A stretch of 64,000 nt of DNA from Axinella damicornis. Taxonomy: Eukaryota > Porifera > Demospongiae > Axinellida > Axinellidae. The position numbers and the translations under genes are program-made. Below the pieces are notes generated by a model. That model was not told the DNA's origin. It saw nothing but the letters and a program-made list of their open reading frames with translations, and made no database searches. Positions 12,482 to 25,600 of this stretch are shown piece by piece; position 1 is the stretch's first letter; the number at the start of each line of letters is the position of its first letter. The DNA is taken from the NCBI GenBank assembly GCA_963931865.1, contig OZ007511.1, positions 5,164,626 through 5,228,625 of the forward strand. Reading direction: 5' to 3'.

Positions 12482-12482
<1 letters not shown>

Positions 12483-12600
12483 ATTGCACAGCGGGGGGGA
12501 AATTCCACAGCGCACCGCCTTCGGCGGTGCGCAGAGCCGTGAAGCGGCGATCAGTCCGCGCAAAGCGTGGAAAATTTTTTTTTACGTGTTCTTTCTAGCG
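12482..12600. mobile_element. hAT-like MITE fragment
   Basis: GATCAGTCCGCGCAAAGCG followed by TGGAAAA, together with a CCTTCGGCGGTGCG palindrome, matches the reverse complement of 60950-61049. The terminal part beyond the G tract is missing, apparently replaced by the LINE. Confidence 0.65.
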
Positions 12601-12823
12601 ATCAGGAAGCGCTCTCGTAGCATCTCTACGCATTCTGGACACGTTCACAGACGTAAAGAAGATTGACCAAGTAATCGATGTGTGGTGCTGTTAGCTTCCT
12701 TCTTTTCATCGTCGAAGGATTAGCTACAACCACGTGGCGCGTGGACAGTCGATTGAACACTGGGTTATTTTCTAATTATACGTATAATTATACAGAAACA
12801 AAAATAATTGTACACTGGCACCC

Positions 12824-13150
12824 TGGCGGTCTGGGCGCTTGCTCGTCTGGGATGCTGCATGCCCCGATACTTTCGCCACCTCATATCGAGCCCAAGCCAC
12901 CCAAGGGGCAGGAAAGGTCGCTGAGAAGGCCGAGGATAGGAAGGCAGAGAAGTACCAGGGACTCCCACCAAGCCACGCCTTCACCCCATTGGCAATTGAG
13001 ACCATGGGCGCAATAGGCCCGAGATCAATGGCTTTCTTAAAAGATTTAGGGCGTCGAATAGCCATGGAGTCGGGAGAGCCGAAGTCGACGGACTATCTAT
13101 TACAGCGGCTCTCTGCATGTGGCCGTCCAAAGAGGCAATTGTGCTTCCGT
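12824..13150 (+). pseudogene. Transposon ORF fragment (LVWDAACPDTF type)
   Basis: An open frame reads WRSGRLLVWDAACPDTFATS, then an Ala/Glu-rich stretch, then FTPLAIETMGAIGP and LGRRIAMESGEPKS...YLLQRLS. From memory, this combination recurs in marine invertebrate genomes downstream of reverse transcriptase-like sequence; I could not check it. It has no start signal of its own and runs into a 35-nt G tract, so I call it a decayed mobile-element fragment rather than a host gene. Confidence 0.5.
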
Positions 13151-13153
13151 GCG

Positions 13154-13156
<3 letters not shown>

Positions 13157-13191
<35 letters not shown>
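13157..13191. repeat. Poly(G) tract, 35 nt
   Basis: Thirty-five uninterrupted G directly after the transposon ORF fragment. Confidence 0.95.
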
Positions 13192-13193
<2 letters not shown>

Positions 13194-13545
13194 TGAACTA
13201 TTGATCTATAGTTTTGTTTGTTTGTTTGTTTGTTTTGCTGGTTTGGTTTTGTTGGTATTGTAAGTTATACTACAGCTGTAGAGCAGCCCATTCTGTAAAA
13301 TTGTATTAGTCTCAATGATAACTTATATATAAAAGAAAAAAGAAGAAGAAAGGAAAGAAAAAAAAGACAACAAAAAAAATTGGTAAAATTAAATTTGTGT
13401 AGCAAGCGTAAACCTAGACTAACTACCGGGGTATGTCTGCCTTCAGGCTTTCAGCCCGCGAACGGTCAAGCCACTGCTTTGTCGGTACTTGCAGTCAGCA
13501 TAGCATCAGAGCAGCGGTAAGCCAGTAAGTGAATGCAAGGAAGGT

Positions 13546-13567
13546 CCCCCCCCCCCCCCCCCCCCCC
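13546..13567. repeat. Poly(C) tract, 22 nt
   Basis: Twenty-two C followed by GCCCC and TAGGTACGGCCCTGG. The word GGGCCGTACC also lies beside the LINE tail at 9418-9427, so the C tract probably sits inside a terminal inverted-repeat element. Confidence 0.95.
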
Positions 13568-13831
13568 GCCCCTATGCTAGGTACGGCCCTGGTATGCTTC
13601 CTCAGTTCTCTGGCCTGCATTCCGTATCCTGTTGAACCTGTGGTCATGATTGGTGTTTGAGCACCGTCACCAACTGATGACAGTGGCGGCAGAAGCAGTA
13701 TGAGATTGGGGGCGCTAATACCCCCTGGTAGCACAATTGCACGCTGCGCTAATACCCCCTGGTAGCACAATTGCATGCACGCTGCCGAAGGTAGTGGCAC
13801 ATCGGCGCGTAGTATTGTTCAGTTCAATACA

Positions 13832-13985
13832 GCGTCGTATAACTTCGGAACGGTCATCAGTATTTACAAAAACGCTTCGTCCGGCCCTTTCTATACTGCC
13901 TTTGTGCCTATTTCAACACGGTCTTCCGAGTCCAGGTCGGATCACACGGCTTTCTTTTTGGTGACAAATAAACTATGAAATAGCG
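13832..13985 (+). repeat. Dispersed repeat, copy 1
   Basis: About 150 bases (GCGTCGTATAACTTCGGAAC through a GACAAATAAACTATGAAA word) recur at 16262-16402 in the same orientation with few changes. Function unknown. Confidence 0.75.
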
Positions 13986-14109
13986 TATACGGTGCGCGTA
14001 TCCGCGCGCAGGGATCCCGTAACCACAAACACCCCCTTTTTAATAACAGAGCAAGGGTGGGTCAAGGGGCATATACAGCACAGCACAGGGAGAAGTTGAG
14101 TGCTATGAA

Positions 14110-14141
<32 letters not shown>
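14110..14141. repeat. Poly(G) tract, 32 nt
   Basis: Thirty-two uninterrupted G between GCTATGAA and AGTGCAATGAA, near-copies of each other. The tract seems to have grown inside, or been inserted into, a short duplicated word. Confidence 0.95.
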
Positions 14142-14142
<1 letters not shown>

Positions 14143-14160
14143 GTGCAATGAAGGCATACC

Positions 14161-14340
14161 AGCACTTTTATCTGATAATTCTTCATGCAACACAGCACCA
14201 ACCATCTACACAAACAGAAACTATACCAGGCCATGCATGCATGCAGAAACTATACCAGGCCAGCACTTTTATCTGATAATTCTTCATGCAACACAGCACC
14301 AACCATCTACACAAACAGAAACTATACCAGGCCATGCATG
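14161..14340 (+). repeat. Tandem duplication, about 100 bp unit
   Basis: The segment starting AGCACTTTTATCTGATAATT at 14161 is repeated almost exactly from 14262. It is a local duplication without coding content. Confidence 0.85.
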
Positions 14341-14485
14341 CTGTAGCGCAACGTGGCTATCTGGACCACAGAAACTGCAGCGATGCAACCGCCCCCTGCC
14401 CCGCGCAATTAAAGTGTGACGGATATATATATATATAATGTTATATGATTATATCACTTGACGTCGTGACTACGCTGCACGATTA

Positions 14486-14633
14486 TAGCCTCGTTCCCAG
14501 GCCCGCGCGCAGCTTTCGGTTGCACGAAAGAACGTAACGCCCACATACCAGGCATGGCGAAACATACCAGGCTCTCCCTGCTTTTCCGTACTGCAAGCGA
14601 CGAAAAGCTGGGCGGGGCCTGGGAACGAGGCTA
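14486..14633. mobile_element. MITE, TAGCC...GGCTA family, intact
   Basis: Begins TAGCCTCGTTCCCAGGC and ends GCCTGGGAACGAGGCTA. It is flanked by the 9-bp target duplication GCACGATTA (14477-14485 and 14634-14642). The duplication length and terminal inverted repeats fit Mutator-like transposition. It is non-autonomous with no ORF. Confidence 0.88.
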
Positions 14634-15074
14634 GCACGATTAGTTGCATCGCGCTAAGGCGCTCGGCAATGGTGAATACGAAGCTAGCATGGTTGACTGT
14701 AGTAGTACGTATCAAGCGCCCACCATGTGCTCTAGAGTTGCAACAATAGCTACATAGTACTGTGTATTGCTCAACTGTATATTATCATTATTGCCATCAT
14801 CTTTTCATGACATCATCTTCTCATGACACACAAGGCCTATATCAGAAATTGTGACGAAAACAGTAAACAATTATAGTCTTGATCGTTCCCAGAACCCACT
14901 CGGAAAAACAAGAAAGAAAAGAGTGTGGTAAACCTTAATTGTCCCAGAGGAATTCAGTGGGTTACACAATCATAGAATCTTGTTAGGTGGCTTATGAGCA
15001 ATGTTGTTTTAGTTATCTAAAACTGAAATAGTTTGGTTTTTGGTTATAATTAGGTAGAAGTCGCATTGTTTATA

Positions 15075-15819
15075 TACCGTATATCTTCTAAAAATTCGGC
15101 ATCCCTAATTATTCGGCACCCTACACGCAAATGGGAAAAATTGTCTCTAATTTTCGGCAAGGGAATTCCCAAATATTACGGAATTTAATCTCTAATTGCA
15201 ATACGTTTTCGGCAGCTTGCCGTCCTGTCCGAGAGGCTTATACAAGCCAGTCAGGGAGAGAGATCGGTGAGTTCGGTGCTGTTTAAGCCCTAATTTAAGC
15301 TGTCGCCAATGCACACGAGCCCCTGGAAGTCAACCGATCGCTTCGACGGACTAGCTACGTGCCATGTTGACCAATTGGTGAAAGCCCTGCGCTGAAGTAC
15401 ACTCGCAAACCTCCAAGTCTTGCCCTGACCCGGCCTGAGAGTCACAGATGAACCTAGAACGACACGGGGTGAGTACCGGGCCCGGGTACAGCCAGCGGCA
15501 CAGTTCGAGATCGTTCGCTTCGTACACCGACAATTCAGGCCGACGCAGGTGCTAGTGGAAAGTATGGAGTGTCACAGTCTGTACCAAGAGGAAAGACTAC
15601 GTACCTCGCCCTGCCGGTATAGCTGCTCTGCTGCTCGATCTTGATCTTGAGACTTGAATCTCGAGTGAAAAAAAACGACCGACCGACCGCGGGTAGCACT
15701 TCTAATTATTCGGCACTTTTGCATTTTGGTACAAATTTTGCGATTTTACTTCTAATTATTACGGCAAGGCTCATGAATAATTATTAAAAACATGCCGAAT
15801 TTTTAGAAGATATACGGTA
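15075..15819. mobile_element. MITE with TACCGTATATCTTC ends
   Basis: The left end TACCGTATATCTTCTAAAAA (continuing TTCGGCA) is repeated inverted at 15793-15819 almost perfectly. The interior repeats TAATTATTCGGCA words. The ends carry TA, as expected for Tc1/mariner-type insertion. No transposase. Confidence 0.82.
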
Positions 15820-16472
15820 GTGTAGTTTTACTAAATCTCAAAAGGGTTAGCAAAGGCTCTTAGTAACCACCTTTTTGGGGTGATTTAGTTTTGTTGCAGC
15901 TAGTTTTAATTAATTAAGGTTACGGGATCCCCGCGCGGTTCAACCCCATTTTTCTCCCACAAAAATTAAGCTAGTGAAATCAAACTTACTCGACACAAAG
16001 CAGGGAGGGTAGTCAACATGCAGACTAATCATCATTACAGTAGCTCACACTGTAGCTGTTGTACGAAGGTTAAATCAGTTCCAGCAAACTATTCGCCAAA
16101 AATCCCAGTGCGAAGACCGCGAGCAACTCGATTCTACTGTTTGGAGACACGCCATAGGAAGCTCTAGGGCGGGACATAAGCGTTTTGTGGCTAGGTTGAG
16201 CAGTCTTCGAAAGAACGACTCTTGAGTGCGAATAACCGCCATCTTGACTCCCCTCTTTGGAATACAGCGTCGTATAACTTCGGAACGGTCATCAGTATTT
16301 GCAGTATTTCTATACAGTTTGTGCCTATTTCAATACGGCCTTCCAAGTCCAGGTCGGATCACAAGGCTTTATTTTTGGCGACAAAAAACTATGAAACAGG
16401 CTGAGGCAGTCCTCATTTTAGTTTCAGTTTTAATTACTAAAGTGATATATGCCATACTAAAATTAAATGGGA
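15820..16472. other. No gene; contains repeat copy at 16262-16402
   Basis: No coding signal. The 16262-16402 segment is the second copy of the repeat at 13832. Confidence 0.5.
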
Positions 16473-16940
16473 GGGACAACCGCACTCCGCAACTCTGTAC
16501 ATGTAGCGCAAGCTAGGTATTGCAACTCATTCCAATTAACGCACATGCCACGTGAGGACCATGGTCGGTCGTCGGTTGACGTCCAGATCGATTGAGCTGA
16601 GTCAGCAATGGCGGCCCAAGGAGAAGACAAGAAACTGTTACAACGTTCACAACTTCGCCAGCACGGTGAGTTTTGGCATGTCAGCGTCAGTGAATGACAG
16701 CGATCACGGCCGTGTGGTCAGAATCTTCGTTTGCCTTTATGGTACTGCCACCGGAAGTCGGAGAGCGCTCGAGCAATGGCGGTCACGGCGAGACAACAGC
16801 GCTCATATCTCCATCACCAAGGTGAGTTTCAGGACCAAAATTGTATGGTGAGGACAGGCATGCTAGCGATCACGACGATGCAGTCAGAAACTTTGTAGGC
16901 CATTCCTAAGTACTCAAACGTTTATTATTTACTTTACATC
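16473..16940 (+). mobile_element. ATG-cassette repeat, copy A
   Basis: Starts with a CAACCGCACTCC end. Cassette 1 has a start codon at 16608, in frame for about 58 nt up to GGTGAGTTTT. Cassette 2 has ATGGCGGTC at about 16774, followed by CACCAAG and GTGAGTTTC. Each cassette is a short open frame from ATG to a strong splice donor in phase 1. No transposase. See the related copies at 16943, 37049, 37858, 40332 and 32620. Confidence 0.7.
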
Positions 16941-16942
16941 GA

Positions 16943-17646
16943 GGGGCAACCGCACTCCTGGTACACTGTAGCCACGGTTAAACGGTAGCACAAGCTAAGT
17001 GTGACAGTTCGTTCCAATTATCACACATCACATGAGTATATATACCATGATAGCTGTATATAGGGAAGATCAGAAATTATTTAGAGTGCTCTCAAGTACC
17101 ATTCATAGCCGCGTTTCAACCCCGATTGCGACTCGCCGTAGCGCAAGCTAAGTATTGCAATTCGTTCCAATTAACGCACATGTCACGTGGCAACCACGCT
17201 CAGTCGATCGCGAGCAATGGCGACCGAAAGGAAGACAAGACATTATTACAGCACTCACAACTTAGCCAGCACGGTGAGTTTCGGCATGTAAGCGTCAGTG
17301 AACGACAGCGATTACGGCCGTGTGGTCAGAATCTTTGTGGGGCCTTCGTAAGACTGTACTGGCAACCAACGTCGAAGCTCGAAGAGAGCGATCGAGCAAT
17401 GGCGGCCGACGGCACAACAAAAGCGCTTGTATCTCCACCACCAAGGTGAGTTTCAGCACCAAAATTGTACGGTTGGGTTACTTCATGGTAGCGATCACGA
17501 CGGTGTAGTCAGAAACTTTGTAGGCCATTCCTATCTCTCAAACGAATTATTTATTATTTATTTACGCGGCACAATTTTTCCCCTACCAGGAGTGTAATAT
17601 TTAGTTACGCGGCACAATTTTTCCCCTACCAGGAGTGTAATTAGTT
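16943..17646 (+). mobile_element. ATG-cassette repeat, copy B
   Basis: Begins GGGGCAACCGCACTCCTGGT. It carries cassette 1 (ATG at about 17218) and cassette 2 (ATG at about 17399), both running to GGTGAGTTTC. It ends with ACACTCCTGGTAGGGG in reverse complement, present twice in tandem (17569-17606, 17611-17646). The ACTCCTGGTAG word is inverted at the two ends, so this is probably a terminal inverted-repeat element. Confidence 0.7.
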
Positions 17647-18003
17647 TTAGTTAACTAAAACAACATTGCTTATGAGTCATGACCACATTTCGAAAATATG
17701 GGGACGGACCGGATCGATAAAAGCATGATTTTTCTCCCAGATATTCTTTAGTTCATTGTCTTTGAAATTGAGGTAGGCTGGAGCCACAAATCTGAGAGCT
17801 TGCAAAAAAAATTGTATGTGTATTCCTGTTGCAGACGATACATGAATAATTCAGTGAGGCTTTGATTTTTGCATTCAGGCTTCCACAGGGTAGTATAGGT
17901 GTAGGAATGATTTTTTGTTAAGGTTAGCCATAGGTAGAAGCTAGAGGAGGTACGTGAAGCTGCCAATCAGTGTTGCAGAGGGAGTGTCAATAAGTATCAT
18001 AAT
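17647..18003. other. No gene seen
   Basis: Nothing supportable. Confidence 0.45.
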
Positions 18004-18736
18004 TGGGGCGAGCGTGAGCGAGCCCCACATAGACGAGTTCAATGTGAATTTTCTTTATTTCTATATTTCTATCTATATATATATATATATTATATATCTT
18101 ACGTCGTGCCGTAAATCACTTCCTGCTCGTATTTTGCGTGTTCTTGCGTCATGCGTTATTTCCAAACTGAGTTCACTTCCTGCTCGTGCGTTGATATCGT
18201 CCAACTGAGACGCGAACTATGAACAGTCTACCTCAACAAGGCCTTGCAAGGATGGAGACTATAGTGGGGCGGTGAGTGGCTAAAGCATTTCATGAAGACG
18301 AGGAGAGCGCTTCAGTGAGACCAAGGGAGGTGATCCTCCTTGAACTCACAATCCCCTATAACTCGCCGGAGTCCCTTTCAAATGCTAAGCCATGCAACTG
18401 CTCAGAGGATGGGAAGTTGACTGCCCTGCACACGGTAACACTAAACTCACTGTGACCAGTCATGACAGATCTGGCATCAGCAGAGAACGAGGAAGTCATC
18501 CTCGGTGGCAACAACAGAGACAGAGACCGCTCCTGGACCTACCTGCCAGACTGCTTCAACGCTGTGAAGTGCATGCACGAGTGTCATAACTTCTGGTGTG
18601 ATCTGTGTCGTTAAGTTGTGTTATGCTCCCCGTCAGACTCACATTCTGATGACATGCACATGCACATTCAGCACAATGTCATGCAACTGTTCCATGCAAA
18701 TTCAGCACCTGCATGTACTCGCTCACGCTCGCCCCA
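18004..18736. mobile_element. Element with TGGGGCGAGCGTGAGCGAG ends
   Basis: A 19-base end, TGGGGCGAGCGTGAGCGAG, is perfectly inverted at 18718-18736. The 3' third matches 6540-6890. No ORF of note and no clear target duplication. Confidence 0.75.
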
Positions 18737-19377
18737 CAATGTCCTGCATTCCCCTAGTATATTATTATGAAGAGTGCAGAAAACCTACTTTCCGGTATAC
18801 AGCACACTTAGCTCAAATAGATCCAACTATACCCTGGCAGCAATCAGCATTGCATTCAATAGTAGACGTACTATCATCCTACGTAGCTATATGCATGTCA
18901 GAAGGTCCTGGCTGACTGTTCCTACGTAGCCCTATGAGTAGGTTCAAGCCCTCATACAGTATTCACCACTCAAGTATTTGCTATTGGATGGTGCACTTAA
19001 ACGTGCAAACTAAGGGCAGTGTTAATAGCGCTAGATGGATTAAAGCCTCCATGTAAAGGTTCTTCTGAGTATGGGAGTAGCTATTGCATTGTTTAGAGTT
19101 TAAGTTACAGAAGGAAATCGAAGCTAGCTACAGTATATGATCCTTACTTGAAATCTAGAGGTACACTGTATTGTAGGTAAGATACTATGAATAACATTAA
19201 TTAGCTTAAATACCTGTCACGTCATGATACAAAATAATGCTTTCCCAAGAACAATTACGCAGTAAGCAGAAACATTAACTAATAATTATATTGCCGTAAA
19301 CTACTATGTGCATGGATTAAAAATAATCTCCATTGTATAATATAACTCTGTTTAGATTTCACAATTTAGTAACCCGC
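18737..19377. other. Downstream flank of the semaphorin-like gene
   Basis: This AT-rich stretch follows the stop codon at 19378-19380 on the minus strand and should hold its 3' UTR. I found no canonical AATAAA on the minus strand close to the stop. Confidence 0.45.
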
Positions 19378-19636
19378 TCAAATTGGTCTACAAAGTGTAC
19401 TTTCTGGGTCCTTTTCACATTGAAGTTGATCCTCAGAAGCACCTAGATCTTCTTTCTCTGGACTCTGTTCATCAATTCCTGATGTTTTCTGGCTAGCCAG
19501 TGTCTTGGCTTCACACAGTGTAGCAGGTGGGGTGGTCAGTATTGGAGTCTCAGCCTCGTATACAATATTCATCATCACGCCAAGAGGAAGGTCGTTAAGC
19601 TTGCTTCCGGATGGTTCCTCTAGATCTCCAAGCACA
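19378..19636 (-). CDS. Exon 24: cytoplasmic tail and stop
   Basis: Acceptor CCAATGCTTAG precedes the exon. The split Asn codon joins exon 23 in phase 2. It encodes 86 residues starting VLGDLEEPSG, acidic and Ser/Thr-rich, ending ESTLCRPI and a stop. No kinase, GAP or PDZ-ligand domain is recognised. Confidence 0.75.
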
Positions 19637-22600
19637 CTAAGCATTGGGAAAGGTGTAACAGAAATCAGTGCAAGAAAAGTGCAAGTGCACAAGAAAGTTG
19701 ACAAATTGTGCACTATCTTAGTGGGCAAGTGGTGCACAAGCATGTCATGTCCATTCTTGTGCACTGCAGTTTGCAACCGGTGCATAAGCATGCATGGTCA
19801 CAATGTACATTTCCTGGCTTGTGCACCAGCCAATTTTCCACTTGCACCTTTCTTGCTGCGAATGGATTATACACTGTAGTGATAGGATGGCAAGTATTCA
19901 GTCTGCTATGTAAATATCACTCACTTTGGAGGCTTGAGGGATTGGATCTGATCACTTCGTCGCTTCTTGGCAAGCACACATGCGAGTACTATGACAACTA
20001 GCACCAGTATGACAATGATGGCTACTAGCACAACAAATACTGCAGTGACCACACTAAGAGAGCCAAAAGCACGACAATCACCCAAGCCGCCAGTTTGCAC
20101 TGTAAATACTGTCTCCATTCCAGTAGTAGACTCCATTGACGTTGACGTTGAGTTTGAAGACATCGACGTAGAAGATGATGTCATTGCTGTCACATCAACA
20201 ATGCCAGTGGTACCAGTTGGTGGCTGTGTGGGACCTATTGCGTGCAGTTGTGTACAATGACATTGTAAAAACAAGAAAAAAGTGTCATAAAGGCCAGGGA
20301 GCTGGGCATGAGAGCTATATAGCTCCTTCAGTAGTCTCAGTCCTTGTATTTTCTATCGAGCCAAAGCCGACACACATTTTGTCTCAACCGAAGTTGTTTG
20401 TGAACCCTTTATATGCATGAAGAAAAACAAGAGATGTATGGCACGACATATTATATTACTGGCAAGTACTTGTCAATACATTAATGCTATGTACAAGGCA
20501 CACATATTCCCTCTCTCCCAACCCCCCAAATGAGGCTATTCATGATGTAACCTGTAATTAATTTACTAACCAAGCACACAACATCATGAAAAAGTAGCCA
20601 CTAATTAGCTGACCAATAATTAGCAACTGACTGATTGACTGTTCAAGTGCCTACCATCATCGTCCATCACAGTGAGTGTTGCTGTGTCTCCTCCAAGCTG
20701 TGCCCCAGGCTGACCAGGCGGTAGCATCAGAGTCACGATGAAATTCTCTGTGGGCTCATTCACTTGGTCATTCATGAGTGGGATTAACACTGTCTGGGCG
20801 TCATCCTCAGGAGCGAAGTTCAGCTCAACTTCAGTGTAGACATAGTCTTCTCCAGCTAGAGAGTTGATATCAGAAACAGAAAATGGTTCATAGTTTGGCT
20901 ATTTAGACTGGGTGTTTTTGTAATGTGAGATTTCATAATTTGACAGTTTATAATTCATGACCTAGCTGCATACCTGTAGCAAACATGCAGTATTACTAGA
21001 CCGATACAACTTCATTGCACACACCATGCAGCATATAATACACTACACAGAGATTTGATTCGAGCAAACTTCCTTTACCTGTCGCAGTACCAGCTCCTGT
21101 AGTCATGGTAACTCCGACACTGCTTGTTGTAGACCCAAGTTTCACAACAGTCACATTGGCATAGCAGTGAGACTCACTAACGTTGAGTGCTGATGAACCA
21201 AATTCCATAGTGACAACTGCAGTGGGACAAGACATAGTTAATTAGCTATGTTCTTGTGTTTCTGTACAGTATTGCCGTGCCCTGATGAAGACAACAAGAA
21301 ACTGCATTTGAAATGTTTTTATGAACATTGCTTCAGGCTTGAAGTAAAGGACCCTCATTATAAATCGTTATACAACTCTGCACTATGATGAGGACATTAG
21401 AATTCAGCATGTAGGGTAGGTGTATAGCTCTGCACATGAGGACAGAAAAGTATAATATCCAGCAAACAACAGCTGCAGATCAGAGAGTGACAAAACCTCT
21501 CACTTTGAGAACTGAACCGTAATAACAGACATGCAGTTCAATGAATTGCATGCAATAGGAATACAATGTAATTCACAGATCAAACTGGAGAAGTAGCACA
21601 GAGCTTGTGCTATAATTATTGCTACATGTGAATTTCTGTGAGCTACATACATATTAGTGTCTTTGACAAATTACATATTATGTGTGTAGCCAATCCACAA
21701 GTCCAATATGCACTGTCTCACCATCATCATTGTCGATGACAACTTCAGCCTTGTTCCGAGTAATTGTGACTCCACCCACCCTTGCATCCATCAGCCTCAC
21801 AACAAACACCTCATCCCCCTCATAGGTGCTATCGTCCTGGATCCCAATGCTAATTACAGATTCGTTTTGACCAGCAGAAAAGTTAACCGGTTCATTCCTC
21901 AGCACATAGTCAGCACCAGCTGTGGGAAATGAGGTTTCATTAACTACAGCAAAACCTCATACCGTATAGCGGGATAGTTTCGTAGGTGCAAAATTTCGTA
22001 TCAATGGCCATAAGCCCCTCAGCAGAAATCTTCGTATTTTAATTTTCGTATGCGCCTGCGCATTGCCACGCCCCCTAGCACTACGCGTAAGCGTACGCAA
22101 ATAAGTGTCGTCTTTCTGTTTTCGGTTGACAATGGTGAGAGGGTACGTCTACAATGCTGATATCTGGGCCTCTGTTGTTGGCAAGAATTTCGGAATAGCC
22201 GCCTGGTTGGCGGCATACTCGCTGTCGTTGCTAGTCTCGCGGGGCCAGACCCCGGCCCCGCGAGACTAGATCGTTGCATGCTGCTCAGTGAACTGACTTA
22301 CTTTCATCTGTCGCACTTCCCACGCTGTGTCTCGTTATCGTAGCAGGCTAAAGGGTGTAGACGGGTCCACTGGAGTCTGGAAGGCCGGTCGAAGGCTAGA
22401 AATACCGTTATAAAACGCCACCGCTTGCTTGCCGCTTCCGTTCAAAATTTGACGTTAAAATTTCGATGGTTAAAATTTTCGCAGTTTTTATTTTCATATC
22501 TCGGGGCTTCGTACGTAAATTAGCACCGTACGAAAATTTCCTGCTATACGGTAACTGGAAGTTGGAGGAGGTAAAGGGCTCAATAATTGTCCAACCCCTA

Positions 22601-25600
22601 TTAGGCAATGAAGAGGGTTACAATTAATGTCGATGGGTGTGGAGAGTTGGCATGCATTTAACCTACCATTTCTGGATTTTAGTTTTGAGTAGGGGTAGCT
22701 ATGTAGACAAATGAGCGGTTTCGTACCAAAAATGAGGTGATGTAAATTGGACAATTAAAACACAATTCAGCTGCTCACCAGTAGCATTGCCATTCTCAGT
22801 CTGTAGTGTCACGTATCCTGACAGTCCAGGTGTGGTTGCTGTGACAACCACATTCACTGACCCAGCACCTTCAGTTACTCGGTAAGATGAGGCACTTAGT
22901 CTAATTTCTGGGTCTGCAAAGTAAAAAGGATAACAAAAATTGAGTGGATCACTATGAAAAAGTTACTGAAGGTTGGTTAATTACATAACACAGAAGGTAG
23001 TAAATTCAACTTACAGTCACACACAGATGGCACTAGACCAGTATGAATGTTCTGATTCAGACTGAGGAAGGAAGAGAGCATCCACCATAAACATAGTTCA
23101 TTGTCTGCAACTCCTTTAGAATTACGTACATCAGGTATTCCACACGTTTACTGAAGCACATACGCACCCACACACATACGTACAGTGTAGCATAAGAGTC
23201 CAAACGCATTATGCAAAGCACATGCAACCAGCATACTGTGTACCAAAACAAGCATGTCACATTCATGATTCTCCTCAAAGGCGTATATTATACATACTGC
23301 ATCCGGAATACACCAGTATGGGTAAACGTACTCTGCTGAGACAGTTCCGGTCATGTCGTCTACGGCACTGAGAGGACTTTCCTCACAGGAGAGACCGGTA
23401 CTGTTCCACACACAGTAGGGATCACGTGATCCAATACACTCACTAGAAAAATAGTCAAAAAATAGGATTTGTATATTACCTTGACCAGTTTGGCATGTGT
23501 GCATTAACTGTACCAGTGTAATGTTACAGAACAGTAAATGTTATGGTAATAATTAGTATAGGTATAATCACATGGGTTTCGAGTGCAATTTGGGAAATAA
23601 TTGCACGAGCAACAGGCGAAGTAATTGCACGAGCGATAGCGAGTGCAATTTATGACTGTTGTGAGTGCAATTATTCCCAAGTGGCACGAGAATACATGTG
23701 ATTAAATACTAATCATATACTTCCAGGCATGGCATGGTCGAAAGCAAGCGGCTTCAGTGATTAAAGCCACGCTCCAGCCACAAAAGCGCTCGAGCGCGAG
23801 CGAACTACACGCTACTAGTACCACTTATCTTATTTGCTCAGAGTACTGACCTGTTGTGTGAAGCTTTAGGACGGAAGCGCGGTGTTGCAACTGACACCCA
23901 GGGTCCCAAAACACCAGCAGCAACGCAGAGCCTAGTCTTGCAGGGCCAGACCCACACGGAAGGGAGGGTCTGGTCAAGTTACAATTACCAATTTGTTTTT
24001 GACACCCCAGAGAACTTCTGGCGTTAGGAATGCAATCAAGGCAGCAGTAGCACTTTGTGGGTTCAAGCAAATGAGTTCACACCTTGTACTACGCGAGTAT
24101 CATCAAAAACAGTGGCGGTTAAAAGGTGGTCTATGTGCTGACTGCGCAGAACAAGAGTGTCGTTGCAACTTGACCACTATATTATCCATGACCAGACCCT
24201 CCCTTCCGTGTGGGTCTGGCCCCGCGAGACTACGCAGAGCCTGTGTGCGCGTATATAACAGCTAGCCACGAACAGTACGGTTGCAGCGCTAGTATGGCAC
24301 AATGACTAGCGCCACCGTTTCTGTGACAACACTTTCGCCACGCTATCGTTCGGTTCTCACAGCGTTTCTTCAGCTCAGGTACAACGCGAGCGTTCACACA
24401 GTACAGCCATTTTCAACTGTTGCTAATGAAAACGAGGCGTAGCCATGATGCGGACGCTCGTTGCTAGGGCGGAGCTTCACCTGATTGGTTAGCGCCGCGG
24501 CCGCTCCGTAGCTGTGCAATTTCTGACAGCCCTCAGCAATAACCGTGCAATTTGGGGAAAAATTGCACGCTTTTCTATGGGAGTAAATGTATGGTAACTC
24601 TATAAGTATGTGATTATGTGTGATAACCCATGTTAGGCAAGTATATTCTACACACAGACAATTATATTAGCCATGCTGCATGTGACACCACCTACCTGCA
24701 GTCAGTATGCCTACTGCACCTCTGCAAGGGTAATCTGTAAATCCTTGATGACGTGGTGACAAACAGGTACTTGGTAGAATTAACCTCCTGTAGTTACATA
24801 GAAACGCATCAACGCTGTTATAAGTTCACACTCATGCATGCTATGTGATATATAGTTTGTTTCCACTGAAAACGTATTGGAGGTCTGCATAATAAGTGGT
24901 AATGTCCTGCATTATCACACAAAATACGTACTAAATTAGCGTCGCGAAAACCCGTCGCGAAAGTACCACACCAGGCACTCGCAAAACGGGCAAATTTCTT
25001 CTTCTTCTTCTTCAGGCAACTTAGCTCAACATTGCCTCAATTTGTCACGATGGTTTTCGCACGAAACAGCAGCATTTTCAACCGAGCAGTGCAACGACCC
25101 ATCGCTTTTTCGCTACCTCCAAGTCTTCACAAGGTGGCTGCCGCTGCCCACTCAACAACTATGGCTTCGTTTTTCATGCCATTTTCATGTTTGTACGCAT
25201 GCGGACTTACCAGGCACAGAACTCCTTTGACCATGAACGTCGATTTCTCTGAGTCTGGTACCGGTACGTACCTGGTTCCATCGCTATATTATACACTGTA
25301 CGCGTACTGTGACTCGAACGTGCAGCCACTATGTCTACGTACTGTTTAAACTTCATACCCTCAGGAAGAGTGGAATACGGGGAGTGTAATACGGCCCCAT
25401 ATTCCACTGTTGCTCTCCATACATTTTCATTGGAGCAGGTCCACAGCTGTGGGATAAATTATATTATTACTGATTTACTGCCTCACCTCAATATTCATTC
25501 TGTTGATGGTGCTGTTATCTTCAAGCTGAAAGAAATAATAATGTTACTATCCAGGAGAATGTTTGTATTGCAGACTTTAGTATACTTACAGCAATTTCTT

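Noticed and set aside
12368..12598. Gly-rich ORF across the poly(G) tract
   Set aside because: The glycine run is the homopolymer; the flanks are LINE and hAT-like sequence.
23148..23504. Taking the 118-codon ORF around the PSI motif as one exon
   Set aside because: Sequence before SECIGS and after VYPY is intronic; splice sites and phase with neighbours bound it to 23314-23442.
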